Shown here: positions 15,767-25,025 of the stretch, piece after piece
Layout of the letters: every line of letters starts with the position of its first letter
How positions within the stretch are numbered: position 1 is the stretch's first letter
Assembly (NCBI RefSeq): GCF_900112695.1
Contig: NZ_FOMT01000001.1
Location: 682,001-746,000 of the forward strand
Direction: 5' to 3'
DNA: 64,000 nt
Source of the DNA: Paenibacillus catalpae
GTDB taxonomy: Bacteria > Bacillota > Bacilli > Paenibacillales > Paenibacillaceae
Notes under the pieces: model-generated
Told to the model about the DNA's origin: nothing
Database searches by the model: none
Seen by the model: only the letters and a program-made list of their open reading frames with translations
Translations under genes and position numbers: made by a program

Positions 15767-18700
15767 TTGAATAGAAAACGAGGAAGAAATTCGTTGGTTG
15801 CGATTCTTTCTATATCATTACTGCTCAGTCTGTTTGCCGCTCAACTAACTGCTCACGCAGAGTCAAGAAAAAGTCAATGGCCGGCAGAACAACGAGCAGA
15901 GGATCAATCGCAATCGATCACTCCGGAGGATGGAAATGAGCCTACAGCAGAACAGAAACAATACGAGCAACCGTCAGAAACGGCATTCCGTAAAGAGGAT
16001 AGTGAATCTGTTGCAGATAGCGAGCAACGGATTATCGTTAAATATATAAACGGGGCAAGCATAGAACAGATTCGATCGAAGCTTGCTGCAGCACAATCGT
16101 TGGAACAATCGTGGGAATTGACCAACTCCGGTCTGGGAGTGATGAAGATCTCTCCAACAGCGGATTTGGAAAAGGCAATTGCAGCTTTAAAGCAAGATCC
16201 AAACGTGCTTTATGCAGAGCCGGATTACAAGGTTCAAATCGCCTCTCTTCCGAACGATCCAAGATTTAGCGAACAATGGGGATTGCATAACGAAGGACAA
16301 CCGGCTGTCATTGATGGAGATATAAAATTGTATGGAACCGTTGATACGGATATCAATGCGCCAGAGGCGTGGGAGATTACCCAGGGAAGCGATAACGTTC
16401 TCGTTGCCGTCCTTGATACCGGGATTGATATTTCCCACCCCGATTTGACAAGTAGTATTTGGCTGAACAAAGGGGAAACGCCAAATAATGGAATCGACGA
16501 TGATCGCAATGGTTTTGTTGACGATGTGCACGGATGGGATTTTTACAATAAGGATAACTCGCTTTTTGATGCAGGGGACGGTGACATTCATGGCACACAA
16601 GTCGCGGGAATCCTTGCCGCATCCGCAAATAATGGTATTGGGATTGCAGGAACGGCGCCGAATGTAAAGGTTTTGCCGTTGAAAGTGATCGGACCCGATG
16701 GAACAGGATATATTTCGGATATCATTAAGGCGATTCAATATGCGGAGCAAGTGGGAGCACAAGTTGCCAATCTTAGCTGGGTTACCCCAATACCAAGCTT
16801 GGCGTTGGAAGAGGCCATTGAAGGATCTTCCCTGTTGTTTGTTGCGGCAGCCGGCAACGATTTACAAAATGGCACGTCCAACGAAGTTCGAGACTTAGAT
16901 GTTAGTCCGGTATATCCGGCTGCTTATGACAGCGATAATATTCTTTCCATTGCAGCAATAAGTTTTGATAATGCGCTGGCTTGGTTTTCAAATTACGGAA
17001 AAAACACCGTAGACGTGGCTGCACCAGGTTCGAATATACTAAGTACGGTTCCTGCTCGGAATATTGGGTTAGGAGCGCAGATCAATAATGGCACGTATAA
17101 GGCTATTGTAAATAACATCGGTTTCGAATTTATTAACGATGATCTTAAAAGGCTTGAGTCATTCAAGAAAGCACTTCAGTATCTAAAGCCATCGAGCGGC
17201 TTAAGTCCTAAGATTCTTCTTGTGCAGGATGACGAGAGCGAAATGCCAGACAGAATCAATTCCTTGCTAACTTATCAAACATTGCTTGATTCTACCGGAT
17301 CTACGTATGAAACTTTGACATTGCTTCCTGGAGAAGACGGCCCTTCACTTGATACGTTAAAATCGTATGATGTTGTGATCTGGTTTACTGGCAACGCAAC
17401 GGGAGCCATTATTGAGGATGGGACTAAAATTTATCAATCAACAAATTTATCCGAAACCGATCAGCAAAATCTGACGGGCTATTTAAACGGTGGGGGCAAT
17501 CTGCTTTTAAGCGGACCGATGGCGTTAGGCGGAATAATAAACTCTTCGTTTATGAATGATATGTTACATTTGGAATTCGTAAGGGCAGAAAATAGTGATG
17601 ATGAATCTTGGATTGCAGCTAGTGGAGTGCCCGGGTCCTTATATGACGGGCAAGCGTACGATCTGATGGATACGGGTATATATGCGGATTTTGAATCCAA
17701 TGACCCTTCGATCACAGTCATGAACCTGGAAATTCCTACGGTTGATTATGCTCACAGTGGGGGTACCTCTTTTGCTGCTCCATTCGCCTCTGGAGCTGCT
17801 GCCTTACTCTTCAGTCAAGATCCTGGGGAAAATGCTGAAGATGTGAAAGAAAGAATCATCCTTGGAGGTAAACCATTTAATGCTTTAGCAGATAAAACCG
17901 TTACCGGTAAAATGGTGGATGCTTATAAAGCGTTAAACACGAATGATATTCCGGGTAAACCTATCCATGGGGCAAGCGTTAAAGGTATCCTGGATTCGGC
18001 AAAAGATAAGCGGGATAATGTATACTACGTTTATCTGCGTGCAGGCGAAACATTGGATGTCTCGCTAACCGGAAATGCAGGAACGGATTTCGATTTATAC
18101 CTTTATGATTCAACGGCTGCCTCGGTTTCGGCGGTTGCAGGAATGGTCACTTCTTCAGAGAAGATTAACAGCTCGACGGAAACCATTTCCTATGAGGCAA
18201 CTGAAGCGGGCTACTATTATATTGATGTTTATGCTTTTGCAGGCGCAGGCAATTATACACTCATCAAAACCCAAAATTATCGGGACAAGGAAGCAGGTAC
18301 TTACGAGGATTCGAACGCTGCACTTATCTATACCGGCGCTTGGTCAGTGGGATCTAAACCGGAGTATTCAGGCGGAACAGCGAAACAACTGAACGAGGCA
18401 GGTCACGTTGAATTTTCGTTCACAGGCAACCAGATTGAATGGATTGCCTTTAAGGACAGTGACCAGGGAATTGCCGATGTATATATCGACGGCAAGAAAG
18501 AAGCTTCGCCTTCTTTATACAACAGCACCTTCTTGCCCAAGCAATCCGTCTTCAAGCAAACGATGCCGTATGGCGTCCATACGATCCGAATTGAATGGAC
18601 AGGCAATCGGGATGGGAAATCGTACGCCGCTTCCGTGAATGTAGATTCCTTCATTGTAACCGATGCTCCTGAGACGTTCACAGTAACCATGCAAGAAAAC

Positions 18701-19495
18701 GATCTAGGAGCTATATACTACGGGGACTGGAGAACATATGAATCGGCCGGTTATTCCGGAGGACTCGCAGTGATGTCAGGCAGTAAGGGGGATTACGTCG
18801 ACATCTCGTTTACAGGAACCCGATTGCAGCTGCTAGCTCAGTTGTCTCCATATACTGGCGGCGAAGCAACGATTACCATAGATCATCAGCCAGGGACAGC
18901 CCAAACAATCAGCTATAAGGGAGAGCAAAAGAATCAAGTTCCCGTCTATGATTCAGGCGAGCTGTCGAATGGTCTGCATGTGCTTCGGATTGTCAATACG
19001 AGTCCTGAACTTTATTCTTCGATCTCTGTCGATGCACTGATTGTGACCAAGGCAACGAAAGAAGAAGCGATGCTAGAACCGGTAACCATTATTCAGGAAT
19101 ATTATCCTGGCGTTGTTTTTGAAGGGGTATGGAATACTTCAATTAGCAGGAAATATTCCGGTGTGAGTGCCAAATATACAAACGTATCAGGCAACTATGT
19201 GGAATATACATTTGAGAACAACAAGATCAAGGTGTTAGGTGAAATGGGGCCGAATCGAGGCAAAGTAAATATTTATATCGACGGACAACTCGTAACAGAC
19301 GCGCCAATCGATCTATATAGCAGCAAATATAAATACAGAACTGCCATTTTTGAATCGGACATTCTGGAGTTCGGCAAGCATACGATCAAAGTGGTGAACG
19401 CCGGGGAGAAGAATGGGCAATCTTCGGGTACCTACACTTCTATTGATGCGTTCCTTGTGGTAGGCGCTTCTGACGATGGATTTAGTACAGAATAA
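15767..19495 (+). CDS. Secreted S8 subtilase with PPC and beta-sandwich modules, catalytically intact
   Basis: A protein of 1,242 residues from a TTG start (GAAGGAG eight bases upstream). A signal peptide ends near AHAES; a Gln/Glu-rich segment and a propeptide (about 85-150, ending NVLYAEPDYKVQ) come before the catalytic fold. The triad is complete: Asp217 (VLDTGI), His275 (DIHGTQVAG) and Ser668 (GGTSFAAPFASG), with oxyanion Asn364 (AAGND). As in the paralog at 6701, a Rossmann-like insert (about 425-660, with ILLVQDDE and YLNGGGNLLLSG) separates the Asn and Ser motifs. A PPC domain (about 741-835) and three beta-sandwich modules (from about 842, 978 and 1108) end the protein. It has no SLH or sortase signal, so retention at the surface would depend on the modules. 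It is the last gene of the likely operon and is followed by a terminator. Confidence 0.92.
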   Translation: MNRKRGRNSLVAILSISLLLSLFAAQLTAHAESRKSQWPAEQRAEDQSQSITPEDGNEPTAEQKQYEQPSETAFRKEDSESVADSEQRIIVKYINGASIEQIRSKLAAAQSLEQSWELTNSGLGVMKISPTADLEKAIAALKQDPNVLYAEPDYKVQIASLPNDPRFSEQWGLHNEGQPAVIDGDIKLYGTVDTDINAPEAWEITQGSDNVLVAVLDTGIDISHPDLTSSIWLNKGETPNNGIDDDRNGFVDDVHGWDFYNKDNSLFDAGDGDIHGTQVAGILAASANNGIGIAGTAPNVKVLPLKVIGPDGTGYISDIIKAIQYAEQVGAQVANLSWVTPIPSLALEEAIEGSSLLFVAAAGNDLQNGTSNEVRDLDVSPVYPAAYDSDNILSIAAISFDNALAWFSNYGKNTVDVAAPGSNILSTVPARNIGLGAQINNGTYKAIVNNIGFEFINDDLKRLESFKKALQYLKPSSGLSPKILLVQDDESEMPDRINSLLTYQTLLDSTGSTYETLTLLPGEDGPSLDTLKSYDVVIWFTGNATGAIIEDGTKIYQSTNLSETDQQNLTGYLNGGGNLLLSGPMALGGIINSSFMNDMLHLEFVRAENSDDESWIAASGVPGSLYDGQAYDLMDTGIYADFESNDPSITVMNLEIPTVDYAHSGGTSFAAPFASGAAALLFSQDPGENAEDVKERIILGGKPFNALADKTVTGKMVDAYKALNTNDIPGKPIHGASVKGILDSAKDKRDNVYYVYLRAGETLDVSLTGNAGTDFDLYLYDSTAASVSAVAGMVTSSEKINSSTETISYEATEAGYYYIDVYAFAGAGNYTLIKTQNYRDKEAGTYEDSNAALIYTGAWSVGSKPEYSGGTAKQLNEAGHVEFSFTGNQIEWIAFKDSDQGIADVYIDGKKEASPSLYNSTFLPKQSVFKQTMPYGVHTIRIEWTGNRDGKSYAASVNVDSFIVTDAPETFTVTMQENDLGAIYYGDWRTYESAGYSGGLAVMSGSKGDYVDISFTGTRLQLLAQLSPYTGGEATITIDHQPGTAQTISYKGEQKNQVPVYDSGELSNGLHVLRIVNTSPELYSSISVDALIVTKATKEEAMLEPVTIIQEYYPGVVFEGVWNTSISRKYSGVSAKYTNVSGNYVEYTFENNKIKVLGEMGPNRGKVNIYIDGQLVTDAPIDLYSSKYKYRTAIFESDILEFGKHTIKVVNAGEKNGQSSGTYTSIDAFLVVGASDDGFSTE

Positions 19496-19600
19496 CCGCC
19501 GGACGGTCGATAAAAGAATAAAAGCACAGCTGGTAGAAAAAACCGATCGTACGGCTCCTATCGTTTAGGGGCTGGTGATCGCCTCTAGCTTACAATCTTG

Positions 19601-19637
19601 GGACGCTGTTGCGTGATTCGCAGCAACGTCCTTTTTT
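19601..19637 (+). terminator. Rho-independent terminator of the subtilase operon
   Basis: A 13-bp stem with one mismatch and one G-U pair (GGACGCTGTTGCG with CGCAGCAACGTCC), a 5-base loop, then T6. Confidence 0.85.
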
Positions 19638-19669
19638 CTTGACAATGAACTCCCAGTATTCAAGGCTGA

Positions 19670-19822
19670 AGCAGCTATGACAGCGGTTCCGAGCTGCAGG
19701 CGATCCTAGGGATGTATGTCGGACAAAGCGAACATAACCTGCATGATGTGTTCCAGAAAGCAAGGGAAAACAAACCATGCGTCATCTTTATTGATGAGCT
19801 GGATGCCATGGGCGGAACCTAA
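19670..19822 (+). pseudogene. AAA+ ATPase fragment (Walker B region)
   Basis: Fifty codons between two stops read GMYVGQSEHNLHDVFQKAR, then PCVIFIDELDAMGG, the segment leading into Walker B of AAA+ ATPases (FtsH/SpoVK-like). Walker A and the sensor regions are missing, so this is a gene scrap. It lies directly after the terminator of the subtilase operon. A further 7-bp hairpin (GGCTGCC/GGCAGCC, 19859-19880) lies between it and the next gene. Confidence 0.7.
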
Positions 19823-19973
19823 CGGGGACGTTAGTTCCATAACAAACACCCGTGATCAGGCTGCCGATAATAAGGCAGCCCTTACTTATCAATCGGCAGA
19901 ATGATTCAATGCCAGAAATGGAATTCTAATGTAAAACTCAAACACAAGTTAGTATTCCTTGGAAGGTGAGTAA

Positions 19974-20468
19974 ATGATGAAGTCGAATAAGTATGGCAGA
20001 TTCCTTTATTTTGTTTCGTTGTTAGCTCTTTTTACCGATCTTATTTCACCACTGGAGATTAATGCGAAGCAAATGCAACCACCTGATCAAATTGTTGAAA
20101 ACGAGTATTTAGAAAAAAGAATAAATCCAATAGGCCAGATCTATAAGGCAAATTCCCATTTAGCTAAAACAAAGTTTAAAACAGAAAATAACATCATTAA
20201 GATGACAAGGATGGAAAAAGGCTCTAAAGTGCTGTCTACTACTTTAATGACATATGCACAATATTGTCGTAAGGAATTAAGAGGAGAGAACCCTGGCACT
20301 ATTATTGAAAATGAACGTATGGTTTGGATGATAAAGGTTGATTTTCCTAAAGGTATTAAGACACGGGGTGGAAACTTCTCAAAGGCTGTGCAAGTTACTG
20401 TTTTTGATGCTGAAACGGGTAATCTTCTTACAGTGTCAACGATTGGGATTGAGGATACGAGGAATTAA
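19974..20468 (+). CDS. Small secreted protein of unknown function
   Basis: A protein of 164 residues with an N-terminal basic/hydrophobic segment (KYGRFLYFVSLLALFTDLIS) that looks like a signal peptide or membrane anchor, with GGAAGGTGAG upstream of the ATG. The remainder is polar and lysine-rich. The C-terminus (ERMVWMIKVDFPKG, then VTVFDAETGNLLTVSTIG) has the look of a PepSY/YpmB-like fold, in which a D-A-x-T-G turn between two strands is common. That similarity is a pattern impression only. It is monocistronic, with the first copy of the 180-bp repeat downstream acting as a possible terminator. Confidence 0.6.
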   Translation: MMKSNKYGRFLYFVSLLALFTDLISPLEINAKQMQPPDQIVENEYLEKRINPIGQIYKANSHLAKTKFKTENNIIKMTRMEKGSKVLSTTLMTYAQYCRKELRGENPGTIIENERMVWMIKVDFPKGIKTRGGNFSKAVQVTVFDAETGNLLTVSTIGIEDTRN

Positions 20469-20588
20469 ATCTCATTGACGAGCTGCACAATGTTAATTTA
20501 TGGGAGCCGTATATAGATTGGAACATTCAACTACCATGAAAGAACGAACTAACTTTAATGCTCTGTGATTAATCCATATCGACAGACA

Positions 20589-20768
20589 ATTGTCGGACGA
20601 CAAGAATATCTATACAACGGAAGTCGCATAAACTGCGGCTTTTTTATTTTCTGTATAGAAGGTCTTGTCATGAGCTCATGACAAGACCTTCTATACAAAG
20701 CCGTATTAGGACAAGAACTTGTATACAGACCTGTTCCTCGAATACACGATTTATCAAGCTCCAACGGG
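20589..20768. repeat. 180-bp palindromic intergenic repeat, copy 1
   Basis: It begins ATTGTCGGACGACAAGAATA and contains, in order, a terminator-like hairpin (stem AAGTCGC/GCGGCTT, 20621-20641, then T5), a perfect 46-base palindrome with no spacer (20652-20697; each arm 23 bases), a partial third copy of the arm (around ACAAGAACTTGTATACAG) and a tail near ACACGATTTATCAAGCT. A second stem-loop with T-run (20756-20780) overlaps the right end. The whole aligns with copy 2 over the same 180-base length. No coding capacity is apparent. The rest of the interval 20469-20942 is featureless apart from the ribosome binding site of the next gene. Confidence 0.85.
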
Positions 20769-20780
20769 AGCTTTGTTTTT
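20756..20780 (+). terminator. Terminator-like hairpin at the right end of repeat copy 1
   Basis: A 7-bp stem (AAGCTCC with GGAGCTT), the 4-base loop AACG and a T-rich tail. The corresponding part of copy 2 is degenerate. Confidence 0.6.
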
Positions 20781-20942
20781 TGGTTAATTGGAACCAGAAG
20801 GAAATGTAGACTGAAAAAAAAGTGCATCGTATTCTCCACTTAATCAGGCGAATGTACTCATAGCTCTTTTTAAACCTCCTGTGATACATTATGGGCGTCA
20901 TATAACGTTGCGGCGATCTTTCGCAAAGGAGGGGAAACTTTT

Positions 20943-22847
20943 ATGAAATTATGGCGAAACAAGGCGTGGCTTTCCCTATGTCTCACGGCAAGTTTAATGC
21001 TTCCAGCGATGACTTACGCGGATGCGGGTGCTCCTCCAGCCAACCTGATTGAGGTCTACCAGACCGACGGGCAACTGCTCGATTTCAACGCGGAGAAGGC
21101 ACTGGTCTACAAGGAGCAAAGTCAGAAGGTGCTGATTGAACAATTGGATGGGAGCGCATCATTAGAGATTGCAACAGGTATTACAACGAAGCCGGATAAG
21201 GCAGCGCTTACGGAGGAGGGGGCTATTTTTCACCTGTCGGGAGTGAATGGGGAATCGAAGGAATATCGAAACGGTACGCTTCAGAGCCTGCAAGCTTATT
21301 ATTGGACTGTCAACGGTCCTTATGTAGCCTATTATGACAGCTCTGGAACAAACGGTTCACTTGATGAGCCAGGGACGAACGGACTGCGCTTACGCCACGG
21401 CAATACGGTGGAGACAATTGTTAACCCGATCAATCATTATTCTCCGCTTGGTGAGGCTGAGATTCTGGATGATGGTACTGTTCTATATTCCTATGTGGAG
21501 CAATTGTTCAGTTATAAGGATGGTATAAGCACCGCCTTGACGGAAGCGCCAGAATATCCAAGCGAGATGGAGATAGATAACAATAACATAGAGGCCGAAG
21601 GCCATTCAATTCTCTATCTTAACTACAATCCTGAACCTGTCATTTTATTAATAACCGATACGGAATCCATTCCGTTATCCGGCCCTTATTTAGATATCGT
21701 AAGTTCCTATGCGAATGTTCTTCACCAGCAGAATCTTGCTACCGTAGGGGGATGGGCAGCATTTCCGCGATTAGATGAAGAACAGCAAGTAACGCTGTGG
21801 CTGCGCTCGCCTGCAGGGGAAGAGGAGAAGATTGGTTCGGGCAGAGCTGGGTATAAACTTCAGGCGCTGTCCCCTTCGGGAGATGTGGTCTATAGTCTAA
21901 CGGAGGCAGGTTCAACCCATTACTACCTTAACCGCGCTGATGCGGCGGGAGGAGCTAGGGCCGAAGTGGAAGTTCCATCAGGCGGGGCGAGATGGCTGAA
22001 TAACAGCTGGTGGTTCTGGTCGGATTCTAGCGTGTCCAAGCTGTCCGAGGGAGAACCTTCAATAGTATCACTGACAGCCTCCCCTGCAGAGCTGAACCTG
22101 CTGGTTGGCGAGGAGCAGCAGCTTGATATAACTGCGGAAAATACCGGTGGTCAGACGAAGGCGGTAACGGAAGACAGCGGGTATGTATCATCAGATCCTG
22201 CGGTTGCAACGGTAATTCCGGGCGGACTCGTGAAGGGCATTGCAGCAGGGAGCGCCCAGATTACCGCGTCCTTTGGAGGGAAGCAAGTGACGGTAGCTGT
22301 AATAGTAGCGAATGCTGCTCCTACAGTAGAGCTCTTGTACTTCACCCCAAGTGAGCTTCATACCGAGATCGGCGTGAAGAAGACTTTCCAGCTGTATGCG
22401 GAATATAGTGACGGAACGGAGAAGAATGTCACTGCCGAAGCTATTCTAACCTCTTCCAACTCTTCTGTTGCAGCCCTGACTTCGGCATCGAATGAGGTTA
22501 TAGGAATTTCAATGGGCTCGGCGGTTATCAACGCTTCCTTTGAGGGAGCAGCAGCTGCGCTGGCGGTGAACGTAGCGGTTCCCGGGGGTTACGTGAAGAA
22601 GCTATACACCTTCGGCAATAAATGGAAGCTATCGGTAGGGGATTCGCGAGACATGCTGGTATATGCGGAATACAGCGACGGAGACTGGGAAGATGTCTCG
22701 AATCGGGCTGACTATAGCTCCTCTAACCCTGCCGTTGCAAGCGTAGATACTGATGGGGAAGTACGGGCGTTGTCCCCAGGTGTTGCCTACGTAACGATTA
22801 CGTTCAATGGTGTTCAGAAGCTCGTTAAGATTAAAGTGTTGGTCTAG
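20943..22847 (+). CDS. Secreted protein with C-terminal Big2 (Ig-like) domains
   Basis: A protein of 634 residues with a clear signal peptide (to about residue 26, MTYADAG) and an excellent AAAGGAGG ribosome binding site. Residues 30-370 are repetitive and beta-rich, with strands such as VLYSYVEQLFSYKDG and NSWWFWSDSSVSKL, which suggests a propeller-like domain that I cannot name. Residues about 378-634 contain three bacterial Ig-like (Big2) repeats, marked by S-S-D-P-A-V-A-T-V, S-S-N-S-S-V-A-A-L and S-S-N-P-A-V-A-S-V, each followed by G-x-A-x-I/V-T. It is probably extracellular, binding to the wall or a ligand. The gene stands alone between the two copies of the 180-bp repeat. Confidence 0.75.
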   Translation: MKLWRNKAWLSLCLTASLMLPAMTYADAGAPPANLIEVYQTDGQLLDFNAEKALVYKEQSQKVLIEQLDGSASLEIATGITTKPDKAALTEEGAIFHLSGVNGESKEYRNGTLQSLQAYYWTVNGPYVAYYDSSGTNGSLDEPGTNGLRLRHGNTVETIVNPINHYSPLGEAEILDDGTVLYSYVEQLFSYKDGISTALTEAPEYPSEMEIDNNNIEAEGHSILYLNYNPEPVILLITDTESIPLSGPYLDIVSSYANVLHQQNLATVGGWAAFPRLDEEQQVTLWLRSPAGEEEKIGSGRAGYKLQALSPSGDVVYSLTEAGSTHYYLNRADAAGGARAEVEVPSGGARWLNNSWWFWSDSSVSKLSEGEPSIVSLTASPAELNLLVGEEQQLDITAENTGGQTKAVTEDSGYVSSDPAVATVIPGGLVKGIAAGSAQITASFGGKQVTVAVIVANAAPTVELLYFTPSELHTEIGVKKTFQLYAEYSDGTEKNVTAEAILTSSNSSVAALTSASNEVIGISMGSAVINASFEGAAAALAVNVAVPGGYVKKLYTFGNKWKLSVGDSRDMLVYAEYSDGDWEDVSNRADYSSSNPAVASVDTDGEVRALSPGVAYVTITFNGVQKLVKIKVLV

Positions 22848-22877
22848 TTAGATACTATTGGGATTTAGGCAAGTGGT

Positions 22878-22909
22878 AAAGCCATCATTCAAAAGAATGA
22901 TGGCTTTTT
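22878..22909 (+). terminator. Rho-independent terminator
   Basis: A perfect 13-bp stem (AAAGCCATCATTC with its complement), the loop AAAA and a T5 tail, 30 bases after the Big2-protein gene. Confidence 0.95.
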
Positions 22910-22964
22910 ATATAGTGTGTGTTATACACCATATATATAAAGAAGCGCATTATTATCTTCTTCT

Positions 22965-23144
22965 ATTGTCGGACCACAACTACATCTATACAATCAAAGT
23001 CGCATAAACAGCGGCTTTTTTATTAATATAGAAGTTCTTGTCTTCAGCTCAAGACAAGAACTTCTATACAAAGCCGTATAAGGAAAAGAACTTCTATATA
23101 GCCCCGTGATCCCCGAAAAATACACGATTTATTAAGCTAACGGG
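22965..23144. repeat. 180-bp palindromic intergenic repeat, copy 2
   Basis: It aligns end to end with copy 1. It keeps the AAGTCGC/GCGGCTT hairpin with T-run (22997-23021) and an 18-bp-arm palindrome (23027-23044 with 23051-23068). The arm differs from copy 1 (GAAGTTCTTG instead of GAAGGTCTTG) but the opposite arm changes with it, so pairing is kept. It lies after a strong terminator, so it is not needed to end the upstream gene. The stretch 23145-23325 holds nothing else recognisable. Confidence 0.85.
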
Positions 23145-23325
23145 TAGTTTAGCGTGGCGGCCATCCAACTAAGTGGTTGCCTTCTCTCAATTGTTGGAAG
23201 GAAAGTTCTATTCTTTCGCGAATTCATTTGACATGCCGAAGATACGAATTTCGCAAAAAAAATCACGGTAGAGCTTTGGAAAGAGCATTTTAGTTTTCTA
23301 TATCTTCATAGAAAGGTGATTACGC

Positions 23326-23835
23326 ATGAACCAAAGACCGTCTGAAGAAGAATACGCCGGGGGCGCCGGCGAGTATATCCGGTTGGTGCCGGAAGGCAAC
23401 ATCATCGACATTCTGCTCGCCCAGGAAAAGCAAATGACCGAGCTGCTGGCATCGTTGACCGAAAGCCAGAGCACCTATCGGTATGCGGAAGGAAAATGGA
23501 CTCTGAAAGAAGTCGTGGGCCACATCGCAGACAGTGAACGCGTCATGACCTACCGCCTGCTCCGATTTGCAAGAGGGGATCAGACGCCTCTGCCCGGTTT
23601 TGACCAGGAATTGTTCATTCCTCCTTTCGAAAGCTGGACAACCGCGCAATTGGCCGAAGACTACCGGGCCGTACGGCAATCGACGATCACACTGTTGCGC
23701 GGGTTGCCGACGGAGGCGTGGTCCCGCAAGGGCACAGCCAACAGCGTAAGCATTACGGCGCGCGCCCTCGCTTACGGCATCGCAGGACACGAGCTTCATC
23801 ACATGGGGGTCATCCGAAATCGTTACTTGAGTTAG
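23326..23835 (+). CDS. DinB-family (DinB_2) metal-binding protein
   Basis: A protein of 169 residues predicted as a four-helix bundle. Conserved features of the DinB/YfiT-like superfamily are visible: WTLKEVVGHIADSERVMTYR with its histidine, and the C-terminal GHELHHMGVIRNRY whose histidines complete a metal site. Members are often thiol-dependent transferases (bacillithiol-linked) or of unknown role; the substrate cannot be told from sequence. The start has GAAAGGTGATT upstream. The gene is GC-richer than its surroundings and stands alone. Confidence 0.85.
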   Translation: MNQRPSEEEYAGGAGEYIRLVPEGNIIDILLAQEKQMTELLASLTESQSTYRYAEGKWTLKEVVGHIADSERVMTYRLLRFARGDQTPLPGFDQELFIPPFESWTTAQLAEDYRAVRQSTITLLRGLPTEAWSRKGTANSVSITARALAYGIAGHELHHMGVIRNRYLS

Positions 23836-24048
23836 TCATCCTTACTTTATGGCACCCTTCCCGCCCCGTTCATAGACTGATATGAAGAGAGGACAAGACG
23901 GATTGAAAAAAACAGCAGCGATTGGTTGCTGACTGGTGTTTTGTCTAAAAATGAATAGCAAATAATAATCTCAAATAAGAAAAAGTCATTGAACTGATCG
24001 GGAAACGATAGCACAACACTGCTACATATTTGTACGTCGGAGGATTTA

Positions 24049-24336
24049 ATGAAATTATTGAATTGGAAATTTGATGATGACCCAAACGGTTCCTCAGAGG
24101 AGTGGAATTGGGTAGAGGTCACGATGACTTTTGAGGATGGAAGCGAACGATGGAGTATTTTATATACGCCAGAAAGGCTAAAAAACAACCTCTCCCGAAA
24201 TGATTTAGATCCACCAGGCTTGTTTATCCAACATATGATAATTGTAAGAAGCTACGATGAAGTCGATATTGAAAGAACATTACGATATTTGGAAAACGAA
24301 AATGAATTGTTTTCTGCATCAAAGCCATTGAGCTAA
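24049..24336 (+). CDS. Small acidic protein, possibly an Imm8-like immunity protein
   Basis: A protein of 95 residues, no signal peptide, GGAGGA ribosome binding site. It begins MKLLNWKFDDDPN and contains FEDGSERWSILYTPERLKNN, then HMIIVRSYDEVDIERTLRYL. The order (strand-rich N-terminus, C/Y-T-P-x-x-L, then an I-V-x-x-Y-D-x-x-x-I-x-x-x-I-x-x-Y/L end) resembles Imm8-type immunity proteins, but this is a memory-based impression and no toxin gene is adjacent. It could be an orphan immunity gene next to the decayed insertion sequence. Confidence 0.5.
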   Translation: MKLLNWKFDDDPNGSSEEWNWVEVTMTFEDGSERWSILYTPERLKNNLSRNDLDPPGLFIQHMIIVRSYDEVDIERTLRYLENENELFSASKPLS

Positions 24337-24374
24337 ACAATCCTGTAGAGCTTAAGAAATGAGCTTTGTAAAAA

Positions 24375-24704
24375 AAGGAGCTCCTCGGTATGATGGGTTT
24401 GTCGAGAACACATCAGGGAGGAGCTCTTACTATGAAGTTTAAGGAAATAGACGCACAAAATCAACGGGTTGAACAAACTACTACCTCGCATCTTGTAATA
24501 GGGATCGATATGGCGAAAGACATACACGTCGCACAAACGACGAAGAGAAATAAAGAAAACCGGGATAATAGCCCGTCAAAGAATGGCCCAAAAGATGCAC
24601 CGACCATCGCAGATTCCGTCAGCCGAGGTTTCTACTACGAGTACACACATCAGTCACATGAGTTCCAGCGCTTGAAGACCTTGATGAGTGATCGAGAATT
24701 TTGA
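24375..24704 (+). mobile_element. IS110-family insertion sequence remnant
   Basis: From an ATG at 24432 the frame reads MKFKEIDAQNQ, then HLVIGIDMAKDIHVAQTT, which is the N-terminal DEDD (RuvC-like) start of IS110-family transposases. It then jumps to KNGPKDAPTIADSVSRGFYY and RLKTLMSDREF, a segment normally tens of residues further on, and stops. The transposase C-terminal domain is absent. An inverted repeat GAGCTCCTC/GAGGAGCTC (24378-24386 with 24418-24426) precedes the gene and covers its ribosome binding site, as in the leader regions of some ISs. The element is dead. Confidence 0.8.
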
Positions 24705-24763
24705 GTGACGAATAGTGTACGGCTGCAGTCTAGACTTACATCAAAGACTGCTGCTGAGTTTAA

Positions 24764-24955
24764 AATGACGAAGATGCCATTTACGTATATATTTTTGATT
24801 CGACAAAGGCTGTGAAAGAAGCGATAAAGAAACAAAATTATTCAATAAATGGAATAACAACGTTCAATAATTATGTGAAAAACAATGCCTTGGTTGTTTA
24901 TTTTTCAACTATTACTTATTCTGCACGGGGTCTTATTGCATTTTTGGATAGTTGA
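24764..24955 (+). pseudogene. C-terminal scrap of an unidentified (lipo)protein gene
   Basis: Sixty-three sense codons between stops read AIYVYIFDSTKAVKEAIKK, then NNALVVYFST, in the style of the C-terminal ends of small Bacillus lipoproteins of unknown function. There is no start or ribosome binding site. A terminator follows, consistent with the end of a former gene. Confidence 0.45.
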
Positions 24956-24986
24956 ACAAGCCTCGCAGAAGCGGGCTTAACCAAGG

Positions 24987-25025
24987 AATAAGACTCTGCA
25001 AGGCCTCACAGGGTCTTATTTGTTC
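24987..25025 (+). terminator. Rho-independent terminator
   Basis: A 12-bp stem with one G-U pair (AATAAGACTCTG with CAGGGTCTTATT), a 10-base loop and a T-rich tail. Downstream, 25026-25345 contains no complete gene; the reading ERIIRTLETGMRALDEMVKK ending near 25198 may be another gene tail but I cannot identify it. Confidence 0.75.

Noticed and set aside
20589..23144. CRISPR array from the repeated palindromes
   Set aside because: Only two 180-bp copies 2.2 kb apart with a gene between them; no short regular repeats with spacers and no cas genes.
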